Source: Pseudomonas sp. BSw22131 (GTDB lineage Bacteria > Pseudomonadota > Gammaproteobacteria > Pseudomonadales > Pseudomonadaceae). From it: a DNA stretch of 64,000 nucleotides. Both the position numbers and the translations under genes were made by a program. The DNA is taken from the NCBI RefSeq assembly GCF_026810445.1, contig NZ_CP113949.1, positions 2,356,001 through 2,420,000 on the forward strand, given 5' to 3'. The notes under the pieces were generated by a model. That model ran no database searches and was not told the origin of the DNA. It worked only from the letters and a program-made list of their open reading frames with translations. This document shows positions 1 through 10,057 of this stretch, in pieces (within the stretch, counting starts at the first letter, position 1; the number at the start of each line of letters is the position of its first letter).

Positions 1-2
1 CG

Positions 3-677
3 AGTACGCTCGCAGAGCTCAAGCGTCAGGCCGGCGTCTTGCTGGGTCGGGTCGAGACCGAGATTGGCAACGCACGTCGCCAGTCCAAACGCGTCAACGA
101 ACCTGAAGACATGCAGGACATTCTGGTGCAAAGGGCTGACAAACTGAGTGCGCTCGCCGATAAACTCGCTTCTAAGAGTGGGGATGACGGTCCGGCTGGC
201 GGGGCTGCCAGCGATGTACAGGGGCTGGTCGCATCGCTGCGAAGTGGCGCTGATCGCCTGGTCGAGGAAGGGCGTGCGATCCGCATCGCGATGATCAAGG
301 CGCAACCGCCCACCGCTGCACGCCTGAGTTACATGGCAAAAGAGCGTGAAGTTGACATCGCCCGTTTCGATGCGCGCAAAAATATGTCGGGCGCCCGACG
401 CGATGACTTTCTTCAGGAGTACGTGATCCGTGACAAGCAGCAGCGGGTGTTGTGGTGGGCCCACTTTCATTACGCGAGTGAAGCAGCGGCGGCAGACGCT
501 TTTACCGCCGCACACCTGAAATTGCCGGAGCAACGATTTATCGGTTACAAGGCGCTGATCAAGTCTGCGAAAGACAATCAGTCGGTGGTAGCCGTCTACC
601 GCAGCGTTATCAGCAAGGAGGTTGCCCGTCGCTTGTTTCCGGGAGTGACTGTTGAACAACCGTCGACCAGCGATTGA
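3..677 (+). CDS. hypothetical protein, C-terminal part (5' end outside window)
   Basis: The reading frame is open from the first bases of the window and ends at 677, so this is the C-terminal ~224 residues of a longer protein; the TTG at 39 is only an internal candidate start. The first ~100 residues are rich in charged residues, Leu and Ala (for example KLSALADKLASK), as in a coiled coil or helical bundle. The last ~100 residues form a compact mixed segment ending FPGVTVEQPSTSD. I see no catalytic motif and no membrane segment and do not recognise a family. It lies tail-to-tail with the chalcone-isomerase-like gene. The frame is certain, the function unknown. Confidence 0.75.
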   Translation, partial: STLAELKRQAGVLLGRVETEIGNARRQSKRVNEPEDMQDILVQRADKLSALADKLASKSGDDGPAGGAASDVQGLVASLRSGADRLVEEGRAIRIAMIKAQPPTAARLSYMAKEREVDIARFDARKNMSGARRDDFLQEYVIRDKQQRVLWWAHFHYASEAAAADAFTAAHLKLPEQRFIGYKALIKSAKDNQSVVAVYRSVISKEVARRLFPGVTVEQPSTSD

Positions 678-755
678 CGGCGTTGGACACGACGGTGTTT
701 ACGCCGGTCAACCGCTGAAAAAAAACTCACTGGCTTACTCGGTTCATGACCGGTT

Positions 756-1322
756 TCATTTAAGCAGTGCTTCTCGCAGCTTGTCCGACAGCCCGTCGGG
801 TGCGAGCCAGATGGCGAGATACACTTTCGCCAGTTCCGCGTCGGGGCTGGCGAAAATGACCTTGGTATTGCGCGTCAGGGTCAGCCCGTCCGTTTTGTCC
901 CAGCTCAGTTCATAGCGATCGCCGGTGCGGATATTTTGAAAGCTTTTATGCAGCCGGTCGATCTCAGGCCGCAGTCGCGCCAGCGTTTCTTTGGTCTGCT
1001 GGCGCTCCAGCGTCGCATTGGCTGCCTTGATCACGTCTTCGCGGTCAATGTCGCGAAAGTAGTAAAGCTCAAGGCGCTGCGGGGTCTGGCCGGTCACCGC
1101 CTGTTGAGCGCCTGTCGAAGACTCGGCGTAGAACGCCGCCGCATAAACGTTCGCCCACATGTAGGTCAGAATCGCCTGATTTTTGCGTTCCAGAACAGGC
1201 GATTGGCCCTGTAGTTTTGCCGGGAAATCCGCCTGTTTCAGCAGGTCCGCATCAGAAGCCAACGCTAGGGGAGACGCCAGCATTCCCAGTAACATCCATC
1301 CCGCCAACATTTTTCTCATCAC
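756..1322 (-). CDS. chalcone isomerase-like periplasmic protein
   Basis: 188 residues with an N-terminal Sec signal peptide (basic MMRK, hydrophobic core, LALAS cleavage region). The mature part has the layout of bacterial chalcone-isomerase-like proteins: LYYFRDIDREDVIKAA in the middle and a C-terminal stretch ending in a DGLSDKLREALL helix. In plants the fold catalyses flavanone ring closure; bacterial homologues next to sthA are uncharacterised and may bind lipids or fatty acids, so no reaction is assigned. It is divergent from sthA across a ~300-bp intergenic region. Family recognition is by eye. Confidence 0.75.
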   Translation of the reverse strand: MMRKMLAGWMLLGMLASPLALASDADLLKQADFPAKLQGQSPVLERKNQAILTYMWANVYAAAFYAESSTGAQQAVTGQTPQRLELYYFRDIDREDVIKAANATLERQQTKETLARLRPEIDRLHKSFQNIRTGDRYELSWDKTDGLTLTRNTKVIFASPDAELAKVYLAIWLAPDGLSDKLREALLK

Positions 1323-1619
1323 ACATGCCCTCTCAAGAATCTGTTCATAAGGTTATGTCACTCACTGTTCAGACTTTATAGGTGATTGGCCCGGCGAGGT
1401 ATTTATCGCCCCGAACTGTGGAGTCGTAGTGCTGTTTTGTTAGCCAACGAACGCTGTTGTGCAGACAATATTGGCCTACGACGCGACCAAGGGTTAATGT
1501 TCGCGGCGGCGCTGGACGTATAGACTGCGCCGCGAGATTTAATTCTTCCCGCCGCCTGCTGCGGCGCGAGTTAGCCAGAGACGCCAGAGTGGCGCCTCGG
1601 CCCGTTCTAAGGAGTACGC

Positions 1620-3014
1620 ATGGCTGTCTACAACTACGACGTAGTGGTACTGGGTTCCGGTCCTGCTGGAGAAGGTGCGGCAATGAATGCCGCCAAGGCT
1701 GGGCGCAAGGTCGCCATGGTCGACAGCCGTCGCCAGGTGGGCGGCAACTGCACCCATTTGGGCACCATTCCGTCCAAAGCGTTGCGTCACTCGGTCAAGC
1801 AGATCATTCAGTTCAACACCAACCCCATGTTCCGGGTGATTGGCGAGCCGCGCTGGTTTTCGTTTCCGGACGTGTTGAAAAACGCTGAAATCGTCATCAG
1901 CAAACAAGTGGCTTCGCGTACCGGGTACTACGCACGCAATCGTGTCGACGTGTTTTTCGGCACCGGCAGCTTTGCCGATGAGCGCACCATCGACGTGGTA
2001 TGTCCGACCGGTATCGTCGAAAAGCTCGTCGCCAACCAGATCATCATCGCCACCGGCTCCCGCCCTTATCGTCCGGCCGATATCGATTTTTCCCACAAGC
2101 GTATTTACGACAGCGACACGATCCTTAGCATCAGCCACACCCCGCGCAAACTGATCATTTACGGGGCGGGGGTGATCGGCTGCGAATACGCATCGATTTT
2201 CAGTGGCCTGGGCGTGATGGTCGAGCTGGTTGATAACCGTGACCAGTTGCTGAGTTTCCTGGATTCGGAAATCGCTCAGGCGCTGAGTTACCACTTCAGC
2301 AACAACAACGTCATGGTCCGGCACAACGAAGAGTACGAACGCGTTGAAGGCCTTGATAATGGCGTGATCCTGCACCTCAAGTCCGGCAAGAAAATCAAGG
2401 CCGACGCCTTGCTCTGGTGCAACGGCCGCACCGGCAATACCGACAAGCTGGGCCTGGAGAACATCGGTCTCAAGGCCAACGGTCGCGGACAGATCGAGGT
2501 AGATGAAAGCTACCGCACTGCGGTTCCGACCATCTTTGGTGCCGGCGACGTGATTGGCTGGCCGAGTCTGGCTAGCGCTGCGTATGACCAGGGTCGCTCG
2601 GCGGCAGGTGTTGCGGTTGATAATGGCAGCTGGCGTTTCGTGAACGACGTGCCCACCGGCATTTACACCATCCCGGAAATCAGCTCGATCGGTCAGAACG
2701 AGCATGATCTGACTCAGGCCAAAGTCCCGTACGAAGTCGGCAAGGCGTTTTTCAAGGGCATGGCCCGGGCGCAGATTTCCGGCGAGCGGGTGGGCATGCT
2801 GAAAATCCTGTTCCACCGCGAAACCCTGCAGGTGCTAGGCGTCCATTGCTTCGGCGACCAGGCTTCAGAGATCGTTCACATCGGCCAGGCGATCATGAAC
2901 CAGCCAGGTGAAGCGAACACGCTGAAGTACTTCGTCAACACCACGTTCAACTACCCGACCATGGCCGAGGCCTATCGGGTAGCTGCGTATGACGGCCTTA
3001 ACCGGCTTTTTTAA
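1620..3014 (+). CDS. sthA: soluble pyridine nucleotide transhydrogenase
   Basis: 464-residue cytosolic flavoprotein that moves reducing equivalents between NADPH and NAD+. The N-terminal FAD site is [10 protein letters not shown] (residues ~12-21). The following [13 protein letters not shown] keeps only one of the two redox cysteines of related disulfide reductases, which is typical of SthA. The NAD(P) site [13 protein letters not shown] lies near residue 182 and a second FAD motif [10 protein letters not shown] near 305; a dimerisation domain follows. ATG 1620 has AAGGAG 5 bases upstream. The upstream 1323-1619 region holds no other gene and should contain its promoter. The order sthA, GDPD gene, PilZ gene, lolCDE is conserved in pseudomonads. 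Confidence 0.96.
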   Translation: MAVYNYDVVVLGSGPAGEGAAMNAAKAGRKVAMVDSRRQVGGNCTHLGTIPSKALRHSVKQIIQFNTNPMFRVIGEPRWFSFPDVLKNAEIVISKQVASRTGYYARNRVDVFFGTGSFADERTIDVVCPTGIVEKLVANQIIIATGSRPYRPADIDFSHKRIYDSDTILSISHTPRKLIIYGAGVIGCEYASIFSGLGVMVELVDNRDQLLSFLDSEIAQALSYHFSNNNVMVRHNEEYERVEGLDNGVILHLKSGKKIKADALLWCNGRTGNTDKLGLENIGLKANGRGQIEVDESYRTAVPTIFGAGDVIGWPSLASAAYDQGRSAAGVAVDNGSWRFVNDVPTGIYTIPEISSIGQNEHDLTQAKVPYEVGKAFFKGMARAQISGERVGMLKILFHRETLQVLGVHCFGDQASEIVHIGQAIMNQPGEANTLKYFVNTTFNYPTMAEAYRVAAYDGLNRLF

Positions 3015-3020
3015 GCGGCT

Positions 3021-3045
3021 CCGGCCGGTGGCCTGAGCCGGCCGG
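3021..3045. terminator. GC-rich hairpin between convergent genes
   Basis: An 8-bp perfect inverted repeat CCGGCCGG (3021-3028 and 3038-3045) with a 9-base loop lies in the 42-bp gap between the convergent sthA and phosphodiesterase genes. There is no T-tract on either side, so a factor-independent terminator is only a possibility; it may act as a 3'-end stabilising hairpin. Confidence 0.4.
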
Positions 3046-3056
3046 GGAGACCGATT

Positions 3057-3779
3057 TCAGTAATTCCCGAGGGTGGCGCTGGCCAAACCGGGAAAGTCTG
3101 TAATCAGGCTGTCAACGCCGAAATCAGCGAGCCTGCGCATCAGTGCAGGCTCGTTGACGGTCCAGACGGACACATGCAAACCTTGCTCCTGCGCCTTCTT
3201 CAAGCGCTCCGGCGTGCACAGCGTCCAGTTCAGCGCCAAAAACTCACAGCCATATCCTTGCGCCACTTTCAGCGGGTCGAGCCACGCATATTCGGCGACC
3301 AGTCCGCGTGAAATATCGGGGGTCAGCTCCAGGGCTGCGCGCAACACTTCGCGAGAGCTGGAGGTGATCGTCACCTTGTCCAGCAAACCATGACGCTGCG
3401 CCATTTCGCGAATGGCCAGTACGGTTGTAGCGGCGCGGGTGCGTGAGGCGCTTTTGACTTCAAGCTGCCAGTGCTCGAACGCGCACTTCTCAAACAGTTC
3501 TTCCAGTCGCGGAATCGGGCAGGGATTGACCCAGCCAGGGCCGCCCTTGCGCGCGTCATACGTCACAAGGTCTGCCGCAGCATGTTCGACGACTTTGCCG
3601 CGTCGGTCAGTGGTGCGTTTGAGGGTGGGGTCGTGGATGACCATCAGTTCGCCGTCGCGAGACAGATGCAGATCCAGTTCGCAGCGTTTCACCCCATGTT
3701 TCAGGCATTCCTGAAAGCTCGCGAGGGTGTTTTCCGGTGCTTCGCCTTTGGCGCCGCGGTGGCCATAGATCAGGGTCAC
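3057..3779 (-). CDS. glycerophosphodiester phosphodiesterase (cytosolic UgpQ type)
   Basis: 240 residues, no signal peptide, so a cytoplasmic enzyme of the GDPD TIM-barrel family that hydrolyses glycerophosphodiesters to sn-glycerol-3-phosphate and an alcohol. The N-terminus has the family hallmark YGHRGAKGEAPENTLASF (catalytic His and HRG-x-ENT signature), followed by CELDLHLSRDGELMVIHDPTLKRTT, which carries the metal-binding E-x-D and the catalytic HD. The C-terminal VWTVNEP and GVDSLITDFP segments are also typical. The start is GTG, supported by AAGGAG six bases upstream. Substrate range cannot be read from sequence. Confidence 0.93.
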   Translation of the reverse strand: MTLIYGHRGAKGEAPENTLASFQECLKHGVKRCELDLHLSRDGELMVIHDPTLKRTTDRRGKVVEHAAADLVTYDARKGGPGWVNPCPIPRLEELFEKCAFEHWQLEVKSASRTRAATTVLAIREMAQRHGLLDKVTITSSSREVLRAALELTPDISRGLVAEYAWLDPLKVAQGYGCEFLALNWTLCTPERLKKAQEQGLHVSVWTVNEPALMRRLADFGVDSLITDFPGLASATLGNY

Positions 3780-3844
3780 GATTACTCCTTGGGAACGGTG
3801 CGCGCCAATGTGCCGCTTTGAGTTGAACTAAACGTAGATCTTTT

Positions 3845-4432
3845 CTAGTCGATTGAAGGGGGGCTCTGTTCACGGGCGAGCCGCCGTTGCTGGGCTTGTC
3901 GTTGCAGAATGTGTCTGGCCAGCAGTTGGCGTTGTGCGTCCGGCAGGTCGATGAACTCGGTGCCGACTTCAAAATCGCCGATGGTCTGCGCATCGCAATG
4001 CGTCACTTTGGCCCGCAGCATCAGCCCGGACGCTTGCGGCATCAGCACCATTTTGATCGACAGCACTGCACCGGCAGGGAAGGGCTGAGGCGACTCGAAC
4101 TGCAAGCCTCCTTCGGACATGATCACCTTCTGCGGCTTGCCCAGCTTGCCCAACGCGGTTTGCGCCACGACCTGGCCGAGCAGGTCGATGCGCTTGCTGA
4201 GCGCTTTGAGAAAGCTGTTGAGGGTACGGTCGCGTTCGTCCAGCTGGCGCAGTAAATGTTGTGACTCAAATTCACTGACGTGCAGTTCACTCAGCAAATC
4301 GAACAGTGCCGACGTGCCCCGATGGGCATGCTCGTCGATTGCGCCTGGACCTGACAGCAGGTTAATTTCCAGTGCGACGCTGTCCTCGATACGGTAGTAT
4401 TCGCGGCGTTCTTCTTCATCTAATGTCGACAT
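3845..4432 (-). CDS. PilZ-domain-like protein
   Basis: 195 residues. The N-terminus EERREYYRIEDSVALEI has an RxxxR element followed by the short beta-strand expected of a PilZ c-di-GMP-binding domain. A helical middle (~40-100, rich in Leu/Gln/Arg) precedes a beta-rich C-terminal half with AVLSIKMVLMP and FEVGTEFIDL. The usual D/N-x-S-x-x-G element is not obvious, so c-di-GMP binding is uncertain. It sits between the phosphodiesterase gene and lolC and is divergent from lolC; a PilZ gene occupies this place in other Pseudomonas genomes. Confidence 0.7.
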   Translation of the reverse strand: MSTLDEEERREYYRIEDSVALEINLLSGPGAIDEHAHRGTSALFDLLSELHVSEFESQHLLRQLDERDRTLNSFLKALSKRIDLLGQVVAQTALGKLGKPQKVIMSEGGLQFESPQPFPAGAVLSIKMVLMPQASGLMLRAKVTHCDAQTIGDFEVGTEFIDLPDAQRQLLARHILQRQAQQRRLAREQSPPSID

Positions 4433-4559
4433 GGCGAACCCATGGTAGCGGCGGTTGTCTGACTGAAGCCTGGCGTTCAGCCCGGTGTGATTCGAGTGTA
4501 AGGCTGCTTGTCGAAGCCCGCCACAAGGACGTTCCCCAATCCTGCGAACAAGTCCCTAA

Positions 4560-5810
4560 ATGTTCAGACCTCTTTTTGTATTCATCGGCACGCGTTATAC
4601 GCGTGCAAAACGCCGCAATCATTTCGTCTCCTTCATTTCCCTGACTTCGATGATCGGTCTCGCCCTGGGCGTCGTCGTGATGATAGTCGTGTTATCGGTG
4701 ATGAACGGCTTCGACCATGAGATGCGTACCCGCGTGCTGGGCATGGTGCCCCATGCCACCATCGAGTCCGGCGAACCCATTTCGGATTGGCAGAGCCTGG
4801 CCGCCAAGGTCAAGCAGAACCCGCAGGTGGAGGCCGTCGCGCCGTTCACGCAGATGCAGGGTTTGCTGACCAACAATGGCAACGTCCAGAAGATCCTGCT
4901 CAATGCCATTGATCCGCAGCAGGAACGCAAGGTTTCCATCATCGATAACTTCATGAAGCAAGGTCGTCTCGACGATCTGGTTGCGGGCGGTTTCGGTGTG
5001 GTGATCGGCGATAAGGCGGCGACCAAACTGGGCGTTGGGCTCGGTGACAAAGTGACCTTCGTCGCCCCGGAAGTCACCGTCACGCCAGCGGGCATGTTCC
5101 CACGCATGAAGCGCTTCACCGTCGTCGGCATTTTCCATGTGGGCGCGGGTGAACTGGACGGCTATCTGGGCGTGACCAATCTTCAGGATCTGGCGCGTCT
5201 GCATCGCTGGAAACCCGATCAGGTACAAGGCCTGCGGCTGAAGTTCACCGACCTGTTCAAAGCACCGCGCACGGCTTATGACATCGCCCAGAACCTCGGC
5301 GAGCATCAGTATTTCTCCCGTGACTGGACTCGTACCCACGGCAATCTGTACCAAGCCATCGGCATGGAGAAGTCCATCATTGGCCTGTTGTTGCTGCTGA
5401 TCGTTGCGGTGGCTGCGTTCAACATCATTTCAACGCTTGTGATGGTGGTGAACGACAAGCGCGGTGACATCGCTATCCTGCGAACGCTGGGTGCCACGCC
5501 GGGCCAGATCATGGCGATCTTCATGGTGCAGGGCACAGTCATCGGCGTCGTGGGTACGGCCATTGGCGCAGCCGTCGGGATATTCGCAGCGCTCAATGTC
5601 AGCGCGGCCATCTCGCTGCTCGAACGCCTGATCGGTCATAAGTTTCTCAACGCAGATGTCTATTTCATTGACTATCTGCCGTCGCAATTGATGGGCGAAG
5701 ACGTGTTGCTCGTCTGCGGCGCGGCATTGATCCTGAGTTTCCTCGCCACCCTGTATCCCGCCTGGCGTGCTGCGCGCACCCAGCCGGCGGAGGCGCTACG
5801 TTATGAGTGA
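4560..5810 (+). CDS. lolC: lipoprotein-releasing ABC transporter permease LolC
   Basis: 416-residue inner-membrane subunit of the LolCDE complex, which extracts outer-membrane lipoproteins from the inner membrane and passes them to LolA. The N-terminus [20 protein letters not shown] is the family hallmark, followed by TM1 (~25-50), a ~230-residue periplasmic domain, and three C-terminal TM segments with the FtsX-like coupling region [20 protein letters not shown]. It ends [18 protein letters not shown], typical of LolC/E. The stop overlaps lolD by 8 bases, so translation is coupled. lolE downstream is a paralogue with the same architecture; assigning C versus E rests on gene order. Confidence 0.95.
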   Translation: MFRPLFVFIGTRYTRAKRRNHFVSFISLTSMIGLALGVVVMIVVLSVMNGFDHEMRTRVLGMVPHATIESGEPISDWQSLAAKVKQNPQVEAVAPFTQMQGLLTNNGNVQKILLNAIDPQQERKVSIIDNFMKQGRLDDLVAGGFGVVIGDKAATKLGVGLGDKVTFVAPEVTVTPAGMFPRMKRFTVVGIFHVGAGELDGYLGVTNLQDLARLHRWKPDQVQGLRLKFTDLFKAPRTAYDIAQNLGEHQYFSRDWTRTHGNLYQAIGMEKSIIGLLLLLIVAVAAFNIISTLVMVVNDKRGDIAILRTLGATPGQIMAIFMVQGTVIGVVGTAIGAAVGIFAALNVSAAISLLERLIGHKFLNADVYFIDYLPSQLMGEDVLLVCGAALILSFLATLYPAWRAARTQPAEALRYE

Positions 5811-6501
5811 GTCGGGCATGAGTGATAAAGCAGTATTGAGTTGCCGCAACCTTGGCAAATCCTACGAGGAAGGCCCGGAGTCGGTGACCGTGTTGTCGGG
5901 CTTGCAGCTTGAATTGCACCCCGGCGAGCGCGTGGCCATCGTCGGCAGTTCGGGCTCGGGCAAAAGTACCTTGCTGAACCTGCTTGGCGGTCTCGACACA
6001 CCGTCGCAGGGCAGTGTCTGGCTTGCCGGAGAAGAGCTTTCGGCGCTGAACGAAAAAGCCCGTGGTCTGCTGCGTAACCGGGCGCTTGGCTTCGTCTACC
6101 AGTTTCACCATCTGCTACCGGAATTCACCGCGCTCGAGAACGTCTGCATGCCGCTGCTGATCGGCAAGACCGCTATCCCGGAAGCCCGCAAGCGCGCCAC
6201 TGCGCTGCTGGAGCGGGTAGGACTGGGACACCGCCTTGCGCACAAGCCATCTGAACTGTCTGGCGGCGAGCGTCAGCGTGTGGCCATTGCCCGCGCGCTG
6301 GTGAATCAGCCGGGGCTGGTGATGCTCGATGAGCCAACCGGCAACCTCGACTCGCACACCGCGCAGGGTATTCAGGACTTGATGCTCGAGCTGAGCACTT
6401 CCTCGCGCACGGCGTTTCTGGTGGTCACGCATGACCTTGCGCTGGCCAGGCAGATGGACCGCGTATTGAGCCTGCAAGAAGGTCGTCTGGTCGCGATCTG
6501 A
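5803..6501 (+). CDS. lolD: lipoprotein-releasing ABC transporter ATPase LolD
   Basis: ATP-binding subunit of LolCDE. Walker [11 protein letters not shown]-loop [18 protein letters not shown], signature [15 protein letters not shown], Walker [14 protein letters not shown] and the H-loop VVTHD are all intact. ATG 5803 is chosen because GGAGG lies nine bases upstream and the codon overlaps the lolC stop (ATGAGTGA); an internal ATG at 5818 (MSDKAVLS), common in annotated homologues, is the alternative. An intrinsic terminator follows the stop codon, so lolE may need readthrough or its own promoter. Confidence 0.96.
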   Translation: MSESGMSDKAVLSCRNLGKSYEEGPESVTVLSGLQLELHPGERVAIVGSSGSGKSTLLNLLGGLDTPSQGSVWLAGEELSALNEKARGLLRNRALGFVYQFHHLLPEFTALENVCMPLLIGKTAIPEARKRATALLERVGLGHRLAHKPSELSGGERQRVAIARALVNQPGLVMLDEPTGNLDSHTAQGIQDLMLELSTSSRTAFLVVTHDLALARQMDRVLSLQEGRLVAI

Positions 6502-6512
6502 TGGCGTCAACC

Positions 6513-6548
6513 GATGCCGGTCAGACCGGCATCGCGGTTTTTATTTTT
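6513..6548 (+). terminator. intrinsic terminator between lolD and lolE
   Basis: Perfect 9-bp stem GATGCCGGT (6513-6521) with ACCGGCATC (6525-6533), a 3-base loop, then GCGG and a T-rich run (TTTTTATTTTT). It begins 11 bases after the lolD stop and ends ~28 bases before the lolE start, so it probably attenuates transcription inside the operon. Confidence 0.75.
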
Positions 6549-6576
6549 AGTTGCTTTCAGTCACGGTGCTCCACGA

Positions 6577-7821
6577 ATGTTCAGACCGTTATCGATCTTT
6601 ATCGGCACCCGCTACACCCGGGCCAAGCGCCGCAACCATTTCATTTCGTTCATTTCCATGACCTCGATGATTGGCCTGGCGCTGGGCGTTCTGGCGATGA
6701 TTGTGGTGTTGTCCGTGATGAACGGCTTTCAGAAGGAAATGAGCTCACGCATCCTCGGCATGGTCCCGCACGCAGTGATCTCCGGTGTGGCTCCGCTCGA
6801 TGACTGGAAACCGGCTGCCGAGGCGGCCCTGAAGAATCCGGAAGTGACCGCCGCCGTGCCGTTTACCGAGATGGACGGCATGCTGTCCTACAAGGGCGCG
6901 ATGCAGCCGATCCAGATCAGCGGCGTAGATCCGGCGCTTGAATCTCAGGTTTCAATCGTCACCCAGCATATCGTCCAGGGCCGGATGCAGGACCTGAAGC
7001 CTGGTGATTTTGGGGTTGTCATTGGCGAGATCACGGCGCGCCGCTTCCGCCTTAATGTGGGCGACAAGCTCACGTTGATCGTGCCCGAGATCAGTTCCGC
7101 ACCGGGCGGCATCACGCCGCGTCTGCAACGCCTGACCGTGGTGGGTGTGTTCAAAGTGGGTGCCGAGCTCGATGGCTCGATGGCGCTGGTGAACGTGGCG
7201 GATGCCGCGGCTATCAAGCACTGGCAGCCTGGTCAGGTGCAGGGCGTTCGCCTGGCGCTCAAGGATCTCTATGCAGCGCCGCAGGTATCGACGGCTATCG
7301 TGGCGGGGCTTGGTGCCGGCTACAAGGCCGACGACTGGACGCATACCCAAGGCAGCCTGTTCAGCGCCATGAAAATGGAAAAAACCATGATCGGCTTGCT
7401 GCTGCTGATGATCGTTGCAGTGGCAGCGTTCAACATCATCGCAACCCTGATCATGGTGGTGAACGACAAGGGGGCGGACATCGCGATCCTGCGTACCCTT
7501 GGCGCGACGCCGGGGCAGATCATGACTATTTTCGTGGTGCAGGGCACTGTAATCGGCGTGGTGGGGACGGTGATCGGCGGCGTGTTGGGCGTCATTGCGG
7601 CGATCAACGTCAGCGCGATGGTGGGCTGGATAGAGCGCGTTACCGGGCAGCATATCTTTACTTCGGACGTGTACTTCATCAGCAACCTGCCTTCGCAGTT
7701 GCAAGGGTCAGACGTAGCGCTGATCTGCTCGGCCGGGTTCGTGCTGAGCTTTCTGGCAACCATCTACCCTGCCTGGCGCGCGGCTCAGATTCAGCCGGCG
7801 CATGCATTGCGCTATGAGTGA
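6577..7821 (+). CDS. lolE: lipoprotein-releasing ABC transporter permease LolE
   Basis: 414-residue second permease of the LolCDE complex. It shares with LolC the N-terminus [20 protein letters not shown], one N-terminal TM segment, a large periplasmic domain and three C-terminal TM segments with [20 protein letters not shown]. The frame is open upstream, but ATG 6577 aligns exactly with the LolC start, so the upstream residues are not part of the protein. LolC and LolE are close in sequence over the cytoplasmic and membrane parts and differ more in the periplasmic domain, as expected for ancient paralogues. It is convergent with the sensor kinase gene. Confidence 0.94.
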   Translation: MFRPLSIFIGTRYTRAKRRNHFISFISMTSMIGLALGVLAMIVVLSVMNGFQKEMSSRILGMVPHAVISGVAPLDDWKPAAEAALKNPEVTAAVPFTEMDGMLSYKGAMQPIQISGVDPALESQVSIVTQHIVQGRMQDLKPGDFGVVIGEITARRFRLNVGDKLTLIVPEISSAPGGITPRLQRLTVVGVFKVGAELDGSMALVNVADAAAIKHWQPGQVQGVRLALKDLYAAPQVSTAIVAGLGAGYKADDWTHTQGSLFSAMKMEKTMIGLLLLMIVAVAAFNIIATLIMVVNDKGADIAILRTLGATPGQIMTIFVVQGTVIGVVGTVIGGVLGVIAAINVSAMVGWIERVTGQHIFTSDVYFISNLPSQLQGSDVALICSAGFVLSFLATIYPAWRAAQIQPAHALRYE

Positions 7822-7860
7822 CCTGCGTTAGTCGGCCACACCGACTTGCCGAGCGTGAAG

Positions 7861-9222
7861 TTACGCCGGCAAGTGGATCACGAATCGCGTGACGCCTTTG
7901 CGAGACTCACAGGCAATCGTCCCGCCGTGGGCCTGAATGATCGACTGAGTAATCGCTAGTCCAAGACCGGCATGCTCGGTGCGACCCTCGTGCCGCGCCG
8001 GGTCCGCACGGTAAAAGCGATCAAACAGACGCGGCAGGACGTCTTCCGGAATGGTCTGACCGTTGTTTTCAATTGCCATTCGCACACTCCCTTTGAGCGC
8101 CTCTATGCGCACTCGTACCTGCCCGTCGCCGTCAGTGAAGCGCAGCGCGTTATCCAGCAGGTTGGATAAAGCACGCCGCAGCATGTGGCGATCTCCGCTG
8201 ACCGTCGCTTGCCCCTCGCGTGACAAGTGCACCTGAGCATCGTCCGCCAGCGGCAGGAAATACTCGAGCAGCGCGTCGGCTTCCTCCTCCAGTTGCAAAC
8301 GCTCCCGGTGCGGGCTCAACAAACCGTGCTCGGCCTTGGCCAGAAACAGCATGTCGTTGACCATTTGCGCCATCCATTGCAGCTCTTCGAGATTGCCGAG
8401 TAGCGCCTCCCGGTAGTCCTCGACGCCGCGCGGCCGCGTCAGGATGACTTGCGTGTGCGTCAGCAGGTTCGATAGCGGCGTGCGCAGCTCATGGGCAATG
8501 TCGGCCGAGAACGCCGAGAGACGTTGAAACGCATCCTCCAGACGATCGAACATCGCATTGAACGCCTGGGTCAGATCGGCCAATTCGCGTGGCATGTCGC
8601 CCTCTGGCAAGCGAGTGGTCAGGGAGCTGGCGGAAACACTCGCTGCGACTTCACTCATCTGCCGCAGTGGGCGCAAACCGCTACGCGCAGCCCAGGCGCC
8701 AAGTAATGCCGTTGCGAGCGCTGACAATCCCACTGTCAGCCAGATCAGGCGCTGCATCCGTTGCAGAAAATGTTGGTGGTGAGTGATGTCCAGCAACAGC
8801 GTCAATTGTGGTGATTTTGTGCTTTCAGGCTGTAAAGCGACGGTGTAAGTGCGGTAGGCGATTTGATCGGTATTGAGTGTATGCAGGCCCTCCGGAAGGG
8901 GGGCGCTGGCGGTTATCGGAGACAGTCCGTCGAGCCAAAGCGTGCTGTCTGGGCCGCGGATCTGCAAAGTCAGATCAGGTTGATGTGCAAGTGCGGCCTG
9001 TAACGCCGGGCGTGTTTCCTGTAGCTGGCTTAGGGTGTATACGCCGCGCAGCACATCGCGCAAGGTGGGCAACTTGCTTTCCAGCAATTGCCGGTCCAGT
9101 GCCAGAAAGTGGGTTTCGCTGGCCCGGTTGAACAGCACCCCTGCGCTCAGCGATACCACCGCCGTGCAGCCCGCGAACAGCAGCGCCAGACGAGTGCCCA
9201 GAGACATTCTGTTGAACCTCAC
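7861..9222 (-). CDS. heavy-metal sensor histidine kinase (CusS/CopS-like)
   Basis: 453-residue inner-membrane kinase of the heavy-metal class. TM1 (~9-30) and TM2 (~160-180) flank a ~130-residue periplasmic sensor; a HAMP region ([15 protein letters not shown]) leads to the H-box [19 protein letters not shown]. The ATPase lobe has an N-box ([13 protein letters not shown]) and [16 protein letters not shown]. The GTG start overlaps the regulator stop by four bases (GTGA), so kinase and regulator are co-translated. Divergence from a secreted cupredoxin points to copper as signal, but that is inferred from neighbours. Confidence 0.93.
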   Translation of the reverse strand: MRFNRMSLGTRLALLFAGCTAVVSLSAGVLFNRASETHFLALDRQLLESKLPTLRDVLRGVYTLSQLQETRPALQAALAHQPDLTLQIRGPDSTLWLDGLSPITASAPLPEGLHTLNTDQIAYRTYTVALQPESTKSPQLTLLLDITHHQHFLQRMQRLIWLTVGLSALATALLGAWAARSGLRPLRQMSEVAASVSASSLTTRLPEGDMPRELADLTQAFNAMFDRLEDAFQRLSAFSADIAHELRTPLSNLLTHTQVILTRPRGVEDYREALLGNLEELQWMAQMVNDMLFLAKAEHGLLSPHRERLQLEEEADALLEYFLPLADDAQVHLSREGQATVSGDRHMLRRALSNLLDNALRFTDGDGQVRVRIEALKGSVRMAIENNGQTIPEDVLPRLFDRFYRADPARHEGRTEHAGLGLAITQSIIQAHGGTIACESRKGVTRFVIHLPA

Positions 9223-9899
9223 AGCGGACGCTCTTCGAGCACGTAACCCATGCCGCGTACGGTGTGGATCAGTTTGTGGGGGAAGTCGTCATCGACTTTC
9301 AGGCGCAAACGGCGGATGGCCACTTCGATGACGTTGGTGTCGCTGTCAAAGTTCATGTCCCAGACCTGCGAAGCGATCAGGGATTTGGGCAACACCTCGC
9401 CCTGACGGCGCAGCATCAGCTCCAGCAAGGCAAATTCTTTGGCGGTGAGGTCGATGCGCTGACCGCTGCGTTCGACGCGGCGGCGCAGCAGATCCAGGCG
9501 CAGATCCGCCAGCTGCAGCCGGGTTTCCTGGGGGGCGGTATTGCCTCGACGCAGCAAGCTGCGCACGCGGGCCAGCAGCTCTGAAAACGCGAACGGTTTG
9601 ACCAGATAGTCGTCAGCGCCCAGTTCGAGACCGCGAACCCTGTCTTCGACGGCATCGCGCGCGGTGAGAAACAGCACCGGCGTTTCCAGTCCGGCCCCGC
9701 GCACCGCCTGGAGAATCTGCCAGCCATCGCGCCCCGGAAGCATCACATCAACGATCAACAGCGCGTAATCGCCGCTCAGCGCCAGTTGTTGGCCCGTTGT
9801 GCCGTCTGCCACCAGCTCTGTGTTGAAGCCTGCTTCGGCCAGGCCCTGGCGAAGGTAATGGCCGGTCTTGGGTTGGTCTTCGATGATCAGTAATTTCAT
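9219..9899 (-). CDS. heavy-metal response regulator (CusR/CopR-like, OmpR family)
   Basis: 226 residues. The receiver domain has the acidic pair in IIEDQPKTG, phospho-acceptor Asp in [13 protein letters not shown] (~51), Thr in VLFLTARD and Lys in DYLVKPF. The C-terminal winged helix carries [30 protein letters not shown] and the wing [10 protein letters not shown]. This is the CopR/CusR subfamily, which activates metal-resistance genes in the periplasmic copper response. It is first in a two-gene operon with the kinase and is transcribed away from the cupredoxin; the palindrome at 9970-9983 is a likely binding site. Confidence 0.94.
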   Translation of the reverse strand: MKLLIIEDQPKTGHYLRQGLAEAGFNTELVADGTTGQQLALSGDYALLIVDVMLPGRDGWQILQAVRGAGLETPVLFLTARDAVEDRVRGLELGADDYLVKPFAFSELLARVRSLLRRGNTAPQETRLQLADLRLDLLRRRVERSGQRIDLTAKEFALLELMLRRQGEVLPKSLIASQVWDMNFDSDTNVIEVAIRRLRLKVDDDFPHKLIHTVRGMGYVLEERPL

Positions 9900-9969
9900 G
9901 GCGTGCTCGTTGAACGCAATCGGGCGCAGCGCCGCTTTATAGCGCGACTGACGCGTTTGAGCAGCAACC

Positions 9970-9983
9970 TTACAAACTTGTAA
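9970..9983. promoter_or_regulatory. putative metal-regulator operator between regulator and cupredoxin genes
   Basis: Perfect inverted repeat TTACA-AACT-TGTAA in the divergent intergenic region, 70 bases upstream of the regulator start and 74 bases upstream of the cupredoxin start. Short TTACA/TGTAA repeats are typical of CusR/CopR-type operators. Binding by the adjacent regulator is inferred. Confidence 0.55.
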
Positions 9984-10057
9984 TGTTCCCGTCAGCTAAC
10001 TGGCAGTGCCGGGACCTTAATGTGCAGCGATTAAGTGTCGTCGACTGGAGAAGTGTT

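Noticed and set aside
1539..2816. 425-codon minus-strand frame over sthA
   Set aside because: Antisense of sthA, rich in His/Asp/Val as shadows are; sthA has a perfect ribosome binding site and family motifs.
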